A stretch of 64,000 nt of DNA from Atrichornis clamosus (lineage: Eukaryota > Chordata > Aves > Passeriformes > Menuridae). Position 1 is the stretch's first letter; every line of letters starts with the position of its first letter. The translations under genes and the position numbers were made by a program. The notes beneath the pieces are model-generated. The model had not been told where the DNA came from. It did not search any database and was given only the letters and a program-made list of their open reading frames with translations. Positions 1 to 12,790 of the stretch are shown here, in pieces. The stretch spans positions 1 through 64,000 of the forward strand of contig WBMZ01009447.1 in assembly GCA_013400975.1 (NCBI GenBank), written 5' to 3'.

Positions 1-3000
1 CCTCCCCTCCCCTCTGTGTTTATTGATACTTTCATATTTATTGATGGTGCAAACAAGTGAAAACCAAAGACCTTAAAAGCTAAGGAGGACTGAACTTCAG
101 TACTGTGCTGTATTATGCACAGTTAGACTGAGTGTTAGACTGAGGCTGGGATAAATCAGCTCATAATATCATTATTCACTGCGCTTAAAGAAGTTGTTCC
201 CACTTTACCTGAACTCTCATTCACACACCTCACTGCCATTCAATTCTAAACTACAATTCCCCCCGTTTTTATTCAACTTAGACAACATGTTCAATTTCCT
301 CTTTCCAAAGAATTTTCTCTTTCCAAACTCTTACAGTAGCAAATAGGAACTACTGTAGCACATACAAGTTGAGAATTTGTTGCTCAAGTTTATATACTTG
401 CCTCAATTCTAAATCACCATTGTCTTGTGTGGGTCTTAAAATTTCATACAGTTTTGTTAAACTCCACCACATATAGATATCTCACATGCATTTTTCACGT
501 TAGCCACACACATACATATGTATCTTGTTTGATTTATGACAGCTTTTTATTTACAACTCCTCATGCTCTTTCACTTTTAGTGTTTATAAAACTTTGATAT
601 TTTCTTTTCAATGTTACCTAAAAATTTAGTTCTCATAGTTTTTGAAAAATAAGGCTTGGTATTGCATGGTTAAGTGATAAAACACCTACATAAATTTTTT
701 CTTTCTGATTATTATGAAAGCACTTTCTATTGTAGACATGATCTAAACTTTTCTTTTTCATTTTACATATGTAAATGTTTAAGTCCATTTTGTAACTTAT
801 TAAAAAAGCTTTTCTAGAAGGTTCTCTTACTCATTCTGTTACTTACAAGAGTAAAATCTTAAAAACTGTGTAAGAGTTCTGAAATTGTAAATATATGTTT
901 AAAATTTGTCTTCCTTCCCGTAAGACAAGTATTTGAATTTTTTTCTTTTTTTTTTTTTTAATCTTTCATTTCAAGTTAAAGCAAGGGAAAAGCAAGGCTA
1001 TATATGATAGAAAGGCTACTAGAGTGAGTATAATACAAAACTCTTTAAAGACTTCAAACAAGTCAGATTCAGTAGTGAATCTAAAAAAGATTTGTGTCAG
1101 ATGTTAGATGAAAAGGCTTTCATTATGAATTTTGCTTTAAAAATAGAGTCTTTGTTCTCCAGTTATGTGATATGATCCATTCTGTTGCTATGTCTAAATA
1201 TGCTTGATTTTATAACGAAGTGTAAGGGAACTTCGTACTTGTCTAGTGGATCCTGCATGTTTGTTTCTGCTCCTTGGCCAGCAAAATTACAATACTTGGT
1301 ATTCATACTATCATCTAATAATTAGGTGCAAAATCACTTTCCAAATATTTCTAAACAAAAATTTTGCAACTTATTTAAGCAATAAATGTACACTTACAGC
1401 CACAAGAGGCAGACAGTCAAAGCATATAGAGCTTGGTTATTTTGAAAAGTCATCTCACTCATAAACAGATTTTCAAATGAATGTGGTACATGGTCTCACC
1501 TAGCTTGTTCCTTATAGTAGCTGCTGAGGACTGTCTACTTTGAAACTGTAACTACTATTATATAAATAAATGGAAATCTGGATCTTTGAAGACAGCGGTG
1601 GCTCTTGAATCCACTAGAATAGGTGGCTCAGAACTCCCTTTAAAATCTTTTGGAGTGCTAAGGGAAACCACAAAGACCTAATTCCAATCCAGAAGTACAT
1701 TTGCTCCAGAAATCACTTCAGAAATCAGGCCAGTAATACCTACCTCTGCTGTACAGGCAGATATAATCAGTACAAATAAGCTATTGACATGAAAACAGAA
1801 GCTCGTTCTTACCCTCTGTGCATTACTTATAATTGTTTTTGTGTTAAAGTGCATTGCTCAAAATGGCTCTGTCACCAAATTTCTGGGACCAAATACAATG
1901 TGTCAATTAGACTAAAAATTACACACAGCAAGAAAAGAATCCAACAGAACAGCTAAATACATTCTGTCCTTGTGAAAGTACAATTCTTCTCTTTGAAAAT
2001 TGAGTGTACTAGATAATAACAATCTACTTGATTTCTAATGCAGTTATAGAATTTTTTTTTTTTTTTTCATGACACATTCCTGGACAATCAACAGCAAAAT
2101 GGCAGAGACAGGTCAGTGTGTGTTAGTCTGGGAGACAAGATATTGGGGTCTCCAGAGTCATATGTGTATGCATGTGTGTGTATATCCTCTGCTAGCCTTC
2201 AAGCATAGAAGTCTTGTTGAAGTCTGCTTTGAAGCATATGCCTTGGGTAATTTAACCTAATATAAGGAAAAATGTAAGAGAGTGGAAAATCAGATGGAAT
2301 AACATACGGCCAAAGAATCAGTTAAGTTTGAAAATAGCTATTAAAGCAATTCTTAGAAAAAAATAATACAAACATAAATGAGATTTAGTTTTGAAACTCA
2401 GTTACAATAGTATCTCTACATATTGAGTATAAATGCTCATACAGTCTCCAAAACATTAAGCATTATTATAATACTGCAATGTTATGTTTTATCAAAAGTT
2501 GTTTTTCTTGTTTATTTGTTTTATTTTTGTTTTACTCTGCTTTGTTTTATTTCAAGATGTTCTACATGGTTTTTCTGGAAAGTGCTATTCTATTTTGGAC
2601 AAAGAAGACTCTCTGAAATAACATTCCACTGAATGCAAAAAAAAAATCATTAAACCTGCTAACATGAGACTGCAAGGTTTTCAATCCTTTTTCAAAAGAG
2701 ATCTACCTGTCTCAGTTAACTTTCTTCTTCCTTCTCTCCTTTACTCATCTCTCAAGCCTGTCCTTGTAATATTCTGTTGACTGTGCTTTCCAGCACTGAA
2801 TATTTACTAAGTATTCTGCAAAATACTTCTTATGTTTGAGTATTAGAAATGTTAAAGAAAAAAAGATTTGAAAAAAAAGAAGATAGTTTTTCCCTGAAAG
2901 GACAAGCTACTCAAGCCAATATATTCCACATGAAAATGAACACTGATTTAAGGATAGTTTCAAGTGCTTTTGCACCAGATACATCGAATAATGTACAATC

Positions 3001-6000
3001 TCATAGTTTCAATACTTCTAAGACACTGTTTTGAGATTTCCATGGATAAAACTCTGAAGGTTTTACTGACTCTGTCGCAAACAATAGCACTAGAATTTTA
3101 AATTGGGAGTTTCAAGAAGGGTTGGCATATTCTCTGAAAGGATTTCTACTTAAAATGTAAGGTAGGAATTCTTAGAGTTGACTTTAAAATGGAGCCTTTT
3201 TTCTTTCTTCTTGGAGAGATACTGTCAAATAACTTCTGGTTTCTCGTGGCTTCATAACTGTTCTTTGTATTTGTTCCACTATTTTATGCTTTCCTGGTAT
3301 AAATAGCAGGAGACTTATATTTTCTGAAGCATATTTTCCTAGTTTAATAGAGTGTAGTACTCCCAAAGACAACACAAAACTAGTCGCAATACTAATAATG
3401 AGTGACAGTTCTCATAATCAACTCTGAAAATGAATAATAATTTTCAAGTGTAAAAATGCAGTGGTATTTCCAAAGAGGTGTTGGTATATAGCACAATCCA
3501 TGGCCTCTTACAATGTTTTGTATCGTTCTACATTTCTTTTCAGAGATCAAACTTTTCTAACTCTGTGTGGAGAGACTTTTATTTTTCACTCCTTGGAGAA
3601 GTGAAAAAAGAAGTAAAGTATTTTCACTCCTCTTTCAGTTAGGAAAAGATGTGCAAACATAAAAAGTAGATCTGTATTTCACTGCTACGGTAAACAAATC
3701 AGTAAAGGGGGAAAAAATAAACTCTCTAAGGAAACACAGAAGGAAATGATTCCTTGTCTGCATCAGGCTACAGTTCAAGCAAGTGACAGAGTTTGGAAGA
3801 GATGTGGAATGACACCCCTGTCTCGCTGCAGCTGGCAGTGGGAATGTCCTCATCTGTTTACAATTCACTCTCCCTCTTAGGGTTGCTGTAAATTGGCTAT
3901 AGGAATGTGGTGAGCTATCTCCCCTTGACATATTTGCTATGCCACATATATATGTAAGTTTACTTCTTTCCTACCCACTGAGGTCATACAAAAATCTTTT
4001 AGTTTTTTAGCCAATATTTTCCTTTCTGTCATATCCTTATGAAACTTATATATATAATTGTAGCTCGCAATTAATTTCAGTCAGTGTAAGAGAGAAACGT
4101 CTTCCCTTGTCTTGTTTTTTTGTGAGTCAGATAACCAAGGAATGCATAAATCCTTCAGACATAATTGTACTCTCAAGAAAGATACACAGGCATGTCTTAA
4201 GAACAAGAAATTTTCTTCTCATTGTAAATAATCACAATCACTTTTACTTCCATATCAAGAAAAATAATAAAATATTTAGGGGGTTTTTTTCATATATAAT
4301 TTCAAAAATTTTAACAGTACAGGAAAATTCTAAAGAGTCACCCAGTTCTAAATCAACTTCCAAAATGCAGCATCTCCTCCTCAAAAAAAAATCCTCAAAT
4401 TTTCAAAAGTCATCCATCAATGTAGTAAACTGAATACTAAATTACTTGGCTTTAAATTTAGTATGTGTTTATTTTAAAACCTTTAAAATCACAATTATGA
4501 TCAGTTATGTATGAGAAACTTTATTTATATGAACACAAAGTTATTACTGTAATACAAGAGGTCTGAGAAGGCTGCAGCGACAGCATTATTAAATGTAAGT
4601 TATCCATGTCTACTTAGAGGAATATTTCCTACAGAGACTCTGGAATCAAGCCTAGGACAACTATGGATACTTCAACTAGACATCTCAGGGGAATATGCCC
4701 ATTTTACTACTAGCACAATCAACACTAAATTTCCCTTAAGCCCTCATGAATTTAAAGCTGGACAGTTAGGAAAAGTGTTTAAAGGCTAGTGAGATACTCG
4801 AATGTCATTGTCCAAACAAGTACAAGAAAATCAACTCCGGTCTGTTGATAGTCTTATAAAACCAAGGCAATTTATAAAGTTAGAAAAACATTATATGTTA
4901 AAAAGTAACTTCTCATGGCTTATATGACTCTGGAAGGACAACTAATTAAAGAAATAATAAATTTTGATGTGAAAATACTGAATTTGCTATCTTATCTAAA
5001 GATAATTTTTTTAACCTCTATATGTGCTAGGCGGCTTTGGTTTTCTTTTTTTTTCCCTAGGGGTGAAGGCGTAACATTTACAGTAAGATAGAACACACTA
5101 TCTGTTTGTTTAACATGGGAAAAAAAATTGTGAAAAACAATTGACAAAATGCTGCAGAGATATTTTTTTATCAGAAAACTGTGTGGAAGAGTGAAACAAA
5201 GCAATGTACTTATGTTTATGGGTATTGAGGGTTTTAAGGCCTTGCATCTTGACCATTGAATGAAGAAATTCTGTATTAATAAAGCAATGCTGTACATTAG
5301 CCGGTAGAATAAGTATTACCTTCATGGTAATAACTCACATTTTTTATGTGGAGAAGGCCAAGAACACGTATCTCAGTATCATACATATCAAGCAAACCAA
5401 GCAAAAATACCACTAATTTGTTTTGAATTTCTCACTCCTGACAGGATATAATGTCCAGGTCTGAGACATTTATTCTCATATATTCTTAAAAATGTTAGGC
5501 ACCTCAAAATTAGTTAGAGAAATTAACAATTTCAAACAATAGCAACAAGACCAACTAACCAAACAAAAACACAACAAAACCAGAAAACAATCTCTATTGT
5601 CATAATACAAAACAGTTACTTTAATGAAAAATGAAGACTAGCTTAAAATAATGGAGTAAAATTACAGAATGAATAAGAATATTGTAGAAAGAAGTCCTCA
5701 TTCAGTGCAACTAACTATCTAGAATCAGCTCTTTTTAGCTTTAAGCCTCAGGTTTCTGGGAAATGGTAAGTTAAAACCACAATTAACCAACAGGAAGAAC
5801 AAGTCAATATTTGGATAATACTGAAAAACACTTCACTCTTCTTTGGAATAATAGGTGTTCTTATACAGTAATTACTTTCATTATGCTCCTTCATTTTTTA
5901 GAAAACTGAAGCAAAATATTAGATATTAAATTCTTCAGGAAGTCAAGTATGGTTACAGATATACTTCACAAATGTTCATTCATCACAAATAGTGCAAAAT

Positions 6001-7671
6001 TAAATTGCTGGTTTGGATTGTCTAACTTTCACATGTCATTGTTAAGGATTTTTTCCCCACGTGGTGCATTATGATTAGTCTTAAAAGCTGCATTATTAAT
6101 TATTGTCGTTGTTGTTATTATTATTTCCAACATTAATTTAATATCTTAATATTTTTCTCAGGAAGGCATTCTTGGTATTTTGTTATATATAGCTGTAATT
6201 TTTTGGTAAATCCAAGAAATGTCCTCCCAGATTTATAAAGAAAGCTGTTGTTCTCAGTTCATACAAGAATGATGAAATGTAAGTTCTTGTTTACATTCAA
6301 TTTTTACTAGGAGATATTATAATATATATAAATCTTATACAAATATGAAAAATAATTATTAACTTTGTAATAAAAATATTATTTACCATATTTAGCTAAT
6401 TATGAATTGCTGCAAAATTGCTGTGGTCTGGTTTAGAGTGAGAAACTAAGATTAAAATCACTTACCCTCAACTGCCTAGAAACCTGGCAGAAGCTGTATG
6501 AAAAAAGGTAAATTATTTTTAATCCCTTTCTCAGTTCACTAAGAGATTATTTTTCACCTTTGTCCTTCAAAATATCCTAAAACCCCCCAAAATTGACAAA
6601 ATGTGTCTGTTTATACTTTTGTCACCAGTTTAATTTTGCAGTTAAACTTTTTCCCAGCGATTTGACCATCCTTTTCATTGGTAGTGTTGGTAGTGTTGAC
6701 CAATGAGCTGTTTGAACCAAGAGCACAGGATACCCAGAAGCAAACTCCATGGCATATATCAAAGTATTTGTTTTGCACCATATCTTGAAAATTCAATTCT
6801 TATAAAAGAAAAATCATTACGGAGACACAAGTGCTCTGAGGATAGAACTGGGAGCACATGGGGGTTGTTTTCAATTGAAGCATAAAAGAGTTTTAAATCA
6901 ATTTCAAAGTTCAATACCCTCCAAGGGAGGGTAATGAGGAAAGTATACGCAGAAACCCTATTTTCCCTGAGAATATTTTGTTGGTTTGCTGCTTTTCCTG
7001 GGAGATTTTACCCTTGCATTTTCTTGATGGGTAGGTAACTGGAGAACAATATGCAAGCACCTGAGAGGGTCAAAACAGATAAAGATTAATTCTGTATTCT
7101 GACAACCCTTACACAATTACATCCACAGCTCTGACTTAAATTTTCATGAGATAAACTTGGTTCATATAGTCAAGGAATAATACTTCTTTAAATTAACTAA
7201 TTAGTCAAAAAGGATGGGAAACATGCTGAACCATAAAGGATTTACATCCTGTTAATGGAACTCTAACCAGGTAGTTTGGTTCAGCAGAGAACTTTCATGA
7301 GCTTTTGTCCCAATTCTTTCTAAGCAGGCAAAATAGGTACTGTGGGCTGGTGAAGAATTGGTTTGAGTTTGAAATAAATTAATTTGCTTTTGTGCAAAAT
7401 GTTATGAGGTGGGAAAAAGGAGAAATGGATATTCTTACCAAGATATTTTGAAGACATTCTGCTATTTGAAATATCAGAGGAAATCCCGATAAAGACACCA
7501 TGAAGTAGAGATAAAGTGGTCCAGACAATATAAGCATGCAAAATATCACATAGATGTCACTATCATACATAAGACAGAGGTTAAAAAGTGAGCTATAGAT
7601 GTTCCCTTTTCAGTACATTGAAATTAATGAGGTATACTCTTTATTTAATATGCATGGCATTTTGTATATCA
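1..7671. other. AT-rich unique DNA without recognised genes or transposons
   Basis: I see no exon-like segment, RNA gene or transposon here. The open frames of 60-108 codons have AT-driven composition (rich in K, N, F, I, S) and no recognisable motif. Low-complexity pieces are a CCTCC run at the left edge, T runs near 948-959 and 2051-2066, and short TA runs near 4050 and 6320. Intergenic or deep intronic DNA is the simplest reading. Confidence 0.6.
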
Positions 7672-8209
7672 TGGTTTTAGACTACAGGCAGCTAAACACC
7701 ACACAGACTCTTGCTCACTACCCTACCTGCTGTAGGATGGGAACAGAATTGGAAAAAAAAGTTGAACTTGTGGGTTGAAATAAAGATAGTTTAATAAGAC
7801 ATAAATGGAAGGAAGAATGATGATGATGATGATAATAATAATAATAATAAAAAATGGTAGAATATACAAAGCAAGTGATGCACTATGTGCTTTCAGTTCC
7901 TCACCACATGCTGACTGATGCCAGCCCTCAGTGAACTTTCCCCCCAGCTTTATATGCTAAACATGACATTATATGGAAGGGAATATCCCTTTGGCCAGTT
8001 TGGGTCAGCTGTTCTTGCCATTCCCCTCCCAGCTTCTTGTGCCCCTCTAGGCCCACTCACTGGTGGAGCAGTGTGAGAAGCTGAATAGTCCTTAACCTAG
8101 TGTGAATACCGATCAGCAGTTATGAACATTATTCTTATCCTAAATACAAAACAGAGCTCTGTACCAGCTAGGGAACAAAATTGACTCTATCCCAGATGAA
8201 ACCAGGACA
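7672..8209 (-). mobile_element. Solo LTR, avian ERVL-type family (older copy)
   Basis: Read on the minus strand the element opens TGTCCTGGTTTCATCTGGG, which matches the start I recognise for a very common avian ERVL-type LTR family. Inside, on the minus strand, are a TATA-like CATATAAAG (7948-7956) and an ATTAAA poly(A) signal (7790-7795). A GAT/AAT microsatellite (about 7818-7850) sits in the stretch that is A-rich in this family. The right border is sharp at ...AGGACA. The left border is approximate and I found no clear 5-bp target duplication. CpGs are nearly gone, which suggests an old insertion. There is no internal retroviral sequence beside it, so it is a solo LTR. The family assignment is from memory of the avian consensus. 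Confidence 0.75.
7818..7850. repeat. (GAT)n(AAT)n microsatellite within the LTR
   Basis: About five GAT units run into about six AAT units. It probably expanded from an A-rich part of the host LTR. Useful as a length-variable marker. Confidence 0.9.
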
Positions 8210-8684
8210 GTGTTCCAAAAAAAGTTATTAGGAATCCTAGTGTTAAATTCCTTTAGTTAAATGTGATGCTAAACCTAAAATACTAAAAAAAAGATATTTA
8301 GTGAAATTTTGCATTATATTAAATCTGTCAGATAGCCCATACATAACTGTTATTTCTGTGTTTTAAATAATCTGCCAGGATTTATTTAACATGCCATAAC
8401 TGTCTTATTTAACAGGAATTAAGTGCCTATCAGAGATATTTAGTCTGAGGAGTTACTGTTAATATCAAACTTCTTAACGCTTTCCAATGGCTATGTCCAA
8501 AATATGATTGCTATATCTTTAAAATATTTCGGTCAATTTAGTTTCATAGAATTTGACCTTATGGTTCTTTGCCTCCTAGCTGATAGTCAAGGTAACAGGG
8601 CCACTATGGGCTGTGAACTCAGTCAAGTTTGGTGAAGTAAAAAACTTTGAATCTCTGCTGCATATTAATATATACCACCAGGAT
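8210..8684. other. AT-rich spacer between LTR and CR1
   Basis: Unique-looking AT-rich sequence between two retroelement remnants. I see no gene or repeat in it. Confidence 0.5.
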
Positions 8685-8808
8685 GCACCATCCTTGGAAG
8701 CATTCAGTGCCAGATTGGGTGGGGCTTTGAACAACCTGGCCTAATGTGTTGGAACTAGATGGTCTTTTAGGTCCCTTCCAACCCTAACCACTCTATGAAT
8801 CTATGATT
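8685..8808 (+). mobile_element. CR1 LINE, 3'-terminal fragment
   Basis: This is the extreme 3' end of a CR1 non-LTR retrotransposon. It contains the hallmark segments CCATCCTTGGAAGCATTCA, GGGTGGGGCTTTGAACAACCTGG, GGAACTAGATGGTCTTTTAGG and TCCCTTCCAACCCTAACCA. It ends in two degenerate copies of the CR1 terminal octamer (TCTATGAA, TCTATGAT). About 25-30 bases of the usual consensus, between the AACCTGG segment and TTGGAACTAGATG, are missing. The fragment is severely 5'-truncated, as most CR1 copies are, and carries no coding capacity. Confidence 0.92.
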
Positions 8809-11559
8809 TTATTAATACCTGTAGGATATAAATGTGTCATCTTCTCAGTGTGTCTACAAAGAGATGGTGAAGCTGAGCTGCTGTGGCAGATGTATCACGA
8901 GAAAAAGGCTCACTGATAGCGTCAGGAGTAAACTGTATCTTGAAGACAAGTATTCTTTCTCATGGTATGAATCAGATATTGCATGCATCCTTTTGCTATT
9001 AAATATAATTTTGTCATACTTTCACAGTACTTTGTTCCCTTTAAAGATGTGCTTAGTATTGCAGGGAAAAAAGAAAAAAAGGTGGATTTACACTCACACT
9101 ATGAATTTAAATTCTTCTGCCCAAATTTATTGGCATTTTGATGAATTCTGAAACAAGTCTGTACAATGCAGAGAGAAAATTTGGTTCATGGTTTCAGCAC
9201 ACATATTTCCATTAAATTAAGAAGCATTTGGGATTCAGTTTTGGATGTCTCCTTAACGCTTTTTATTTTAAATCTCTTTAAAAAAGAACACATGTTGCCT
9301 TATGCAACAAAAATGTAAGCTGAATGCAACCTTTACAGCCAATACAATTAAACATCTGAGCACTGTTTAGGCAATTTTAAGGTTCATTATTTATTCTTAA
9401 TTGCTATTTATATTCAAATTTCTGATCTTATGGAAGTGATCATGTTGTATATATATAAATTTTTCACTTATTTATAAAATTCTTTATGTAGGCATTGAAA
9501 GTTTGCAAGATTTGATTCTTTCACAGTTGATCTAAATTCTGATGATAATAATGCTGGTTTTAACAGAATTTTAAAGATCCCTTGGCTTAAACAGAAACTT
9601 GTCTGAATTAAAACCGGCTAGAAAGTAAGGAAGCTGTAATTTGGCCTCAGATCAAAGAAACTTTCAGATATCTATTTTAATTAACCATCAGTCTTAGTCT
9701 TTTTTCCCTGTAAAACTCTGATTAATGTTAAATGTGAGTTAGTGTAAGAATTCTAAATTAGCATTCAACAGGAAACAGTAGTACAATATTGGAAAACTCT
9801 TCTGGAAAGAATTAACTTGCCACTCTTCTGCAGCCCAAGGAGAATATTATATCTTAGTTCTGGAGAATTCTGTGGACTATTTTGCATTGAAGAAAAAACA
9901 GAGAAGGAAGGTTGTGGTTTTATGACAGGCTCACTCAATCTGCAACCAAAAAATTAGATTTAGTGGCCAACATTGATATTTTTTATATCCAAAGGACACG
10001 TAACATCCACTCCTTTCACATTTTTGAGATACAGATACATACACAAAGCACATATATATGCACAAATATATACATATATGTATGCATAATTATATACATA
10101 TATACACAAACACACATGCAGATACACCTTTCACATGTGGTGATGTGCTGAGGAATGAAATAAAGAATACATGCTTATGAGAACTACATCTGGGATTTTC
10201 TTCAAAATGAAACTTTTTCAGAAAGCTGACATTGTTGAGATGGGGGGAGAGGGTCGAACAAACAGTATTGAGAGAGAAGTGCTTGCTGACAAGTTGACAA
10301 AAGTACATGTAGCCTTTCATTCTACAGGGGAGAGGTTAGGCACTCTACCACCACAGCAGACAAAACCTTGGGGTATTACACAGCTATCCGTTCGCAGCTT
10401 TCACAGTGATGAATGAGGTCTTAGCAGATGCCTTGCAGAGAACTGGCAAGACAGAGAAGCAGAAAGGAGATTACTCATATGTCTGCCCTTTTCCCCTCTC
10501 AGATTGGGTGAGGCAGGTGATTAAAAGATAAAGTCTTGGGCCATCTAATCAAAGCCATCTGCTCCTACTCTACTGAAGTGAGAGAAGCTCTCAGAAGTGC
10601 AAGGAACATGAAGAGTTGGTTTAATCAGAACTTAAACAGAAATATTATTGTAAAAGTACTCAGGGGCTCTGAGGACAATGCTCCTATTCACTGTGGAGTT
10701 CCAGATTTCTGGATATAACTTTCTTAACTGATTCTGAGACTTCAAAATACCCTCAGTTACATTAAGCAAAATTAGAGATTCAATAAAAACTGATGGATTT
10801 GAGAATAAGGGAAAAAGAAAGGCCTACAACTGTCACCAGATACTTACCTTAAGGGCAATGAGGCTGCTTGCAATTTCTTTTAAAGCATCGACTATTGTCA
10901 GAAACCATATGGAACGTGTCCATTTCAGTCTGGTGATGACAAGCCTCATTCAGAAGATTATTAACACTGAAATTAATAAACATGTCCTTAACTTGAATGG
11001 TTTTTTTCCTGATTTTTTATAATACACAGAAGTAAAAGTCCTAACAAGACATTCTGTCATCATCAGCCTTTGTGATAATGACGATGAAGCCTTTCCAAAA
11101 TTAACTACTCCCTTTCAAGGGGTAAAAAATAATTAATAGCCTGAGAAAACAGAAGTTTACTCTGTGTACAGATCTGCCCCACAAAAATGTAAAGTTCTAA
11201 TTTCACAAGGTTGTGAGAGGGAAATGATAACCAGCTTCTTCAGTTGAAACGCCTGCTTTAGTCTGCTTGTGTTCATGCATGAATGATAGTCAAGAGAGAC
11301 ATGGACATTTCAGATAACCACTGTGAAAAGCTACCTGGTATTGCAACAGAGGTTTGGATGCCTTGCACTTATTTTTATTATAATATTTTTTGAAAGCATT
11401 GCTGGTATGTCAGTCTTTCAATTAAATTCAGTAGTATTTTGAGATGCACAAAAATTTCATCATTGCATCTATTTATAGAGACAGCATATATTCATTCTTC
11501 ATAATCTCCCTCTGATTTTCTATGCAAATACTGCCAGGCTCACTCAAGGCCACAGGATT
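8809..11559. other. AT-rich unique DNA with one TA/CA-rich tract
   Basis: No gene, LTR or LINE is recognised. Open frames of up to 105 codons, such as 8834-9151, have no protein-like motif. The only simple-sequence block is the TA/CA tract at 10030-10125. Confidence 0.5.
10030..10125. repeat. Imperfect (TA)n/(CA)n alternating purine-pyrimidine tract
   Basis: About 95 bases are made almost entirely of interrupted CATA, TATA and CACA units. Such tracts are ordinary length-variable microsatellites with some potential for non-B DNA. Confidence 0.8.
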
Positions 11560-11970
11560 TAGTTACTCACTTGACTGAAAAGCATGTCAATGCAAATTCA
11601 GGCTGATAAACCAGCACACAAATCTCCAGGGCTTCAGCAAGTTATAATTCAGCCACAGTGTTAACAAAACAAGATAGCAATTATGCAAGGAATCAGCTGA
11701 AAGGTTATTTTTAATTTTAAATTTCTGCCTCTGTACAGCTGGGTGTTGGAAGTAAAAAGCAAGATGGGGCACGTGTCCCCGTTAGCCAGGCCCTTGGAAA
11801 CCAAGCAGCATACTGTACTGAGCATTATGCTGCGGATGTTTCACAGTAAATTTATCAGCGTTAGCCCTGAAAGAAAATGGTTTTTCTGGTGTGGTGGAAT
11901 GTTCTTTTTAATATTAGTTTATCAAATTTTTTTTGGCTCTAGCAGTGACAGCAAATTAGTGCTGACTGCA
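11560..11970. promoter_or_regulatory. Candidate conserved non-coding element
   Basis: This block has higher sequence complexity than its surroundings, several AT-rich homeobox-type cores, and few homopolymers. Its open frame at 11743-11973 has no family resemblance. Conservation cannot be measured from one sequence, so the call rests on texture only. It could be plain unique DNA. Confidence 0.2.
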
Positions 11971-12289
11971 TAAAGGCAGGGTTGTGTGCAAGCTTGGGGA
12001 CATTACAAGGGCTCTGCTGATTGCCATCAGTCCTCACCTCCAGGACTGTCTTGTCCTGAATTCTTGCTTTGCCATGAAGTCAGATCAGCTGAATTCTTAA
12101 CTTTCTCATTCTCCACCATTTAAGTGCTTGTACAATATTCGTGTAGAGGCCACTAAAGACCTATGTACTTTAAAGACTTGATTTTATGTACTCCTATTTG
12201 TTCTTGGTAAACTTATTGTTCCTCCTTATTCATTAACTGCTTGGCAATCTCCCACTACTTGGAGTTGGTACCATTCCTATGAAGTCATA

Positions 12290-12790
12290 GCCCCTGTAGG
12301 AGGCCCTTTTAGAGCCTCTGTAAGTGTGTGAAGATGAGGAGGCTGCTCTCAGGCCCCTGACAGGCCTGGCTGCCCCTGCCTGACCTCTTCTGGGGCTTCT
12401 GCATCCTGCCTACGGCTCAGGACTCAATGTTAGCTCCCCAGCCTCAGCAACAGCACAGGGCTGGTCTGTCACAGCTTCTCACAGCCCTGCCCTGCCTGGC
12501 CATGTGCTCTTCCAAGCCAGGCCCACCCATGGATTGGCAACCTATCTTGTCCCTGGCCCATTTCTGCCTCCATGGAGGTGCCAGATGCCTGGGGCTGGGC
12601 TGTCCCTGGTTGGGGACTGCTCTGTTCCTGGCTGGGGGGATGGGATAAGTACTGACTGTCAGTCCCTGCCCTTCCACCTTGGGAAAAATCCATATGGAGG
12701 CCCACAGAGGTCTGGTGACATTCGCAGTGCCCTGAACACACAGTCAACATCTCTGTTGAGAAGAGGCAGTGAGTAAACTCAAACACTGGA
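12290..12790. repeat. Unclassified GC-rich, CpG-poor block
   Basis: About 500 bases are far richer in GC than the flanks, with many CCTG/CAGG words and TGGGG runs, but few CpGs. Both strands carry overlapping open frames of 73-105 codons, which is expected when GC-rich DNA lacks TAA and TAG. The CpG-poor, CAGG-rich texture suggests a decayed repeat (LTR or LINE fragment). It could also be a degraded retrocopy. I recognise neither CR1 nor ERVL consensus segments in it and find no terminal repeats or target duplication. Confidence 0.35.

Noticed and set aside
3527..3601. Exon-like piece after CATTTCTTTTCAG
   Set aside because: The donor (GAA|GTGAAA) is weak and nothing nearby fits its phase; an ordinary pseudo-exon.
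12427..12786. Four overlapping open frames in the GC-rich block
   Set aside because: Frames open on both strands at once reflect base composition. No start context, splice sites or homology.
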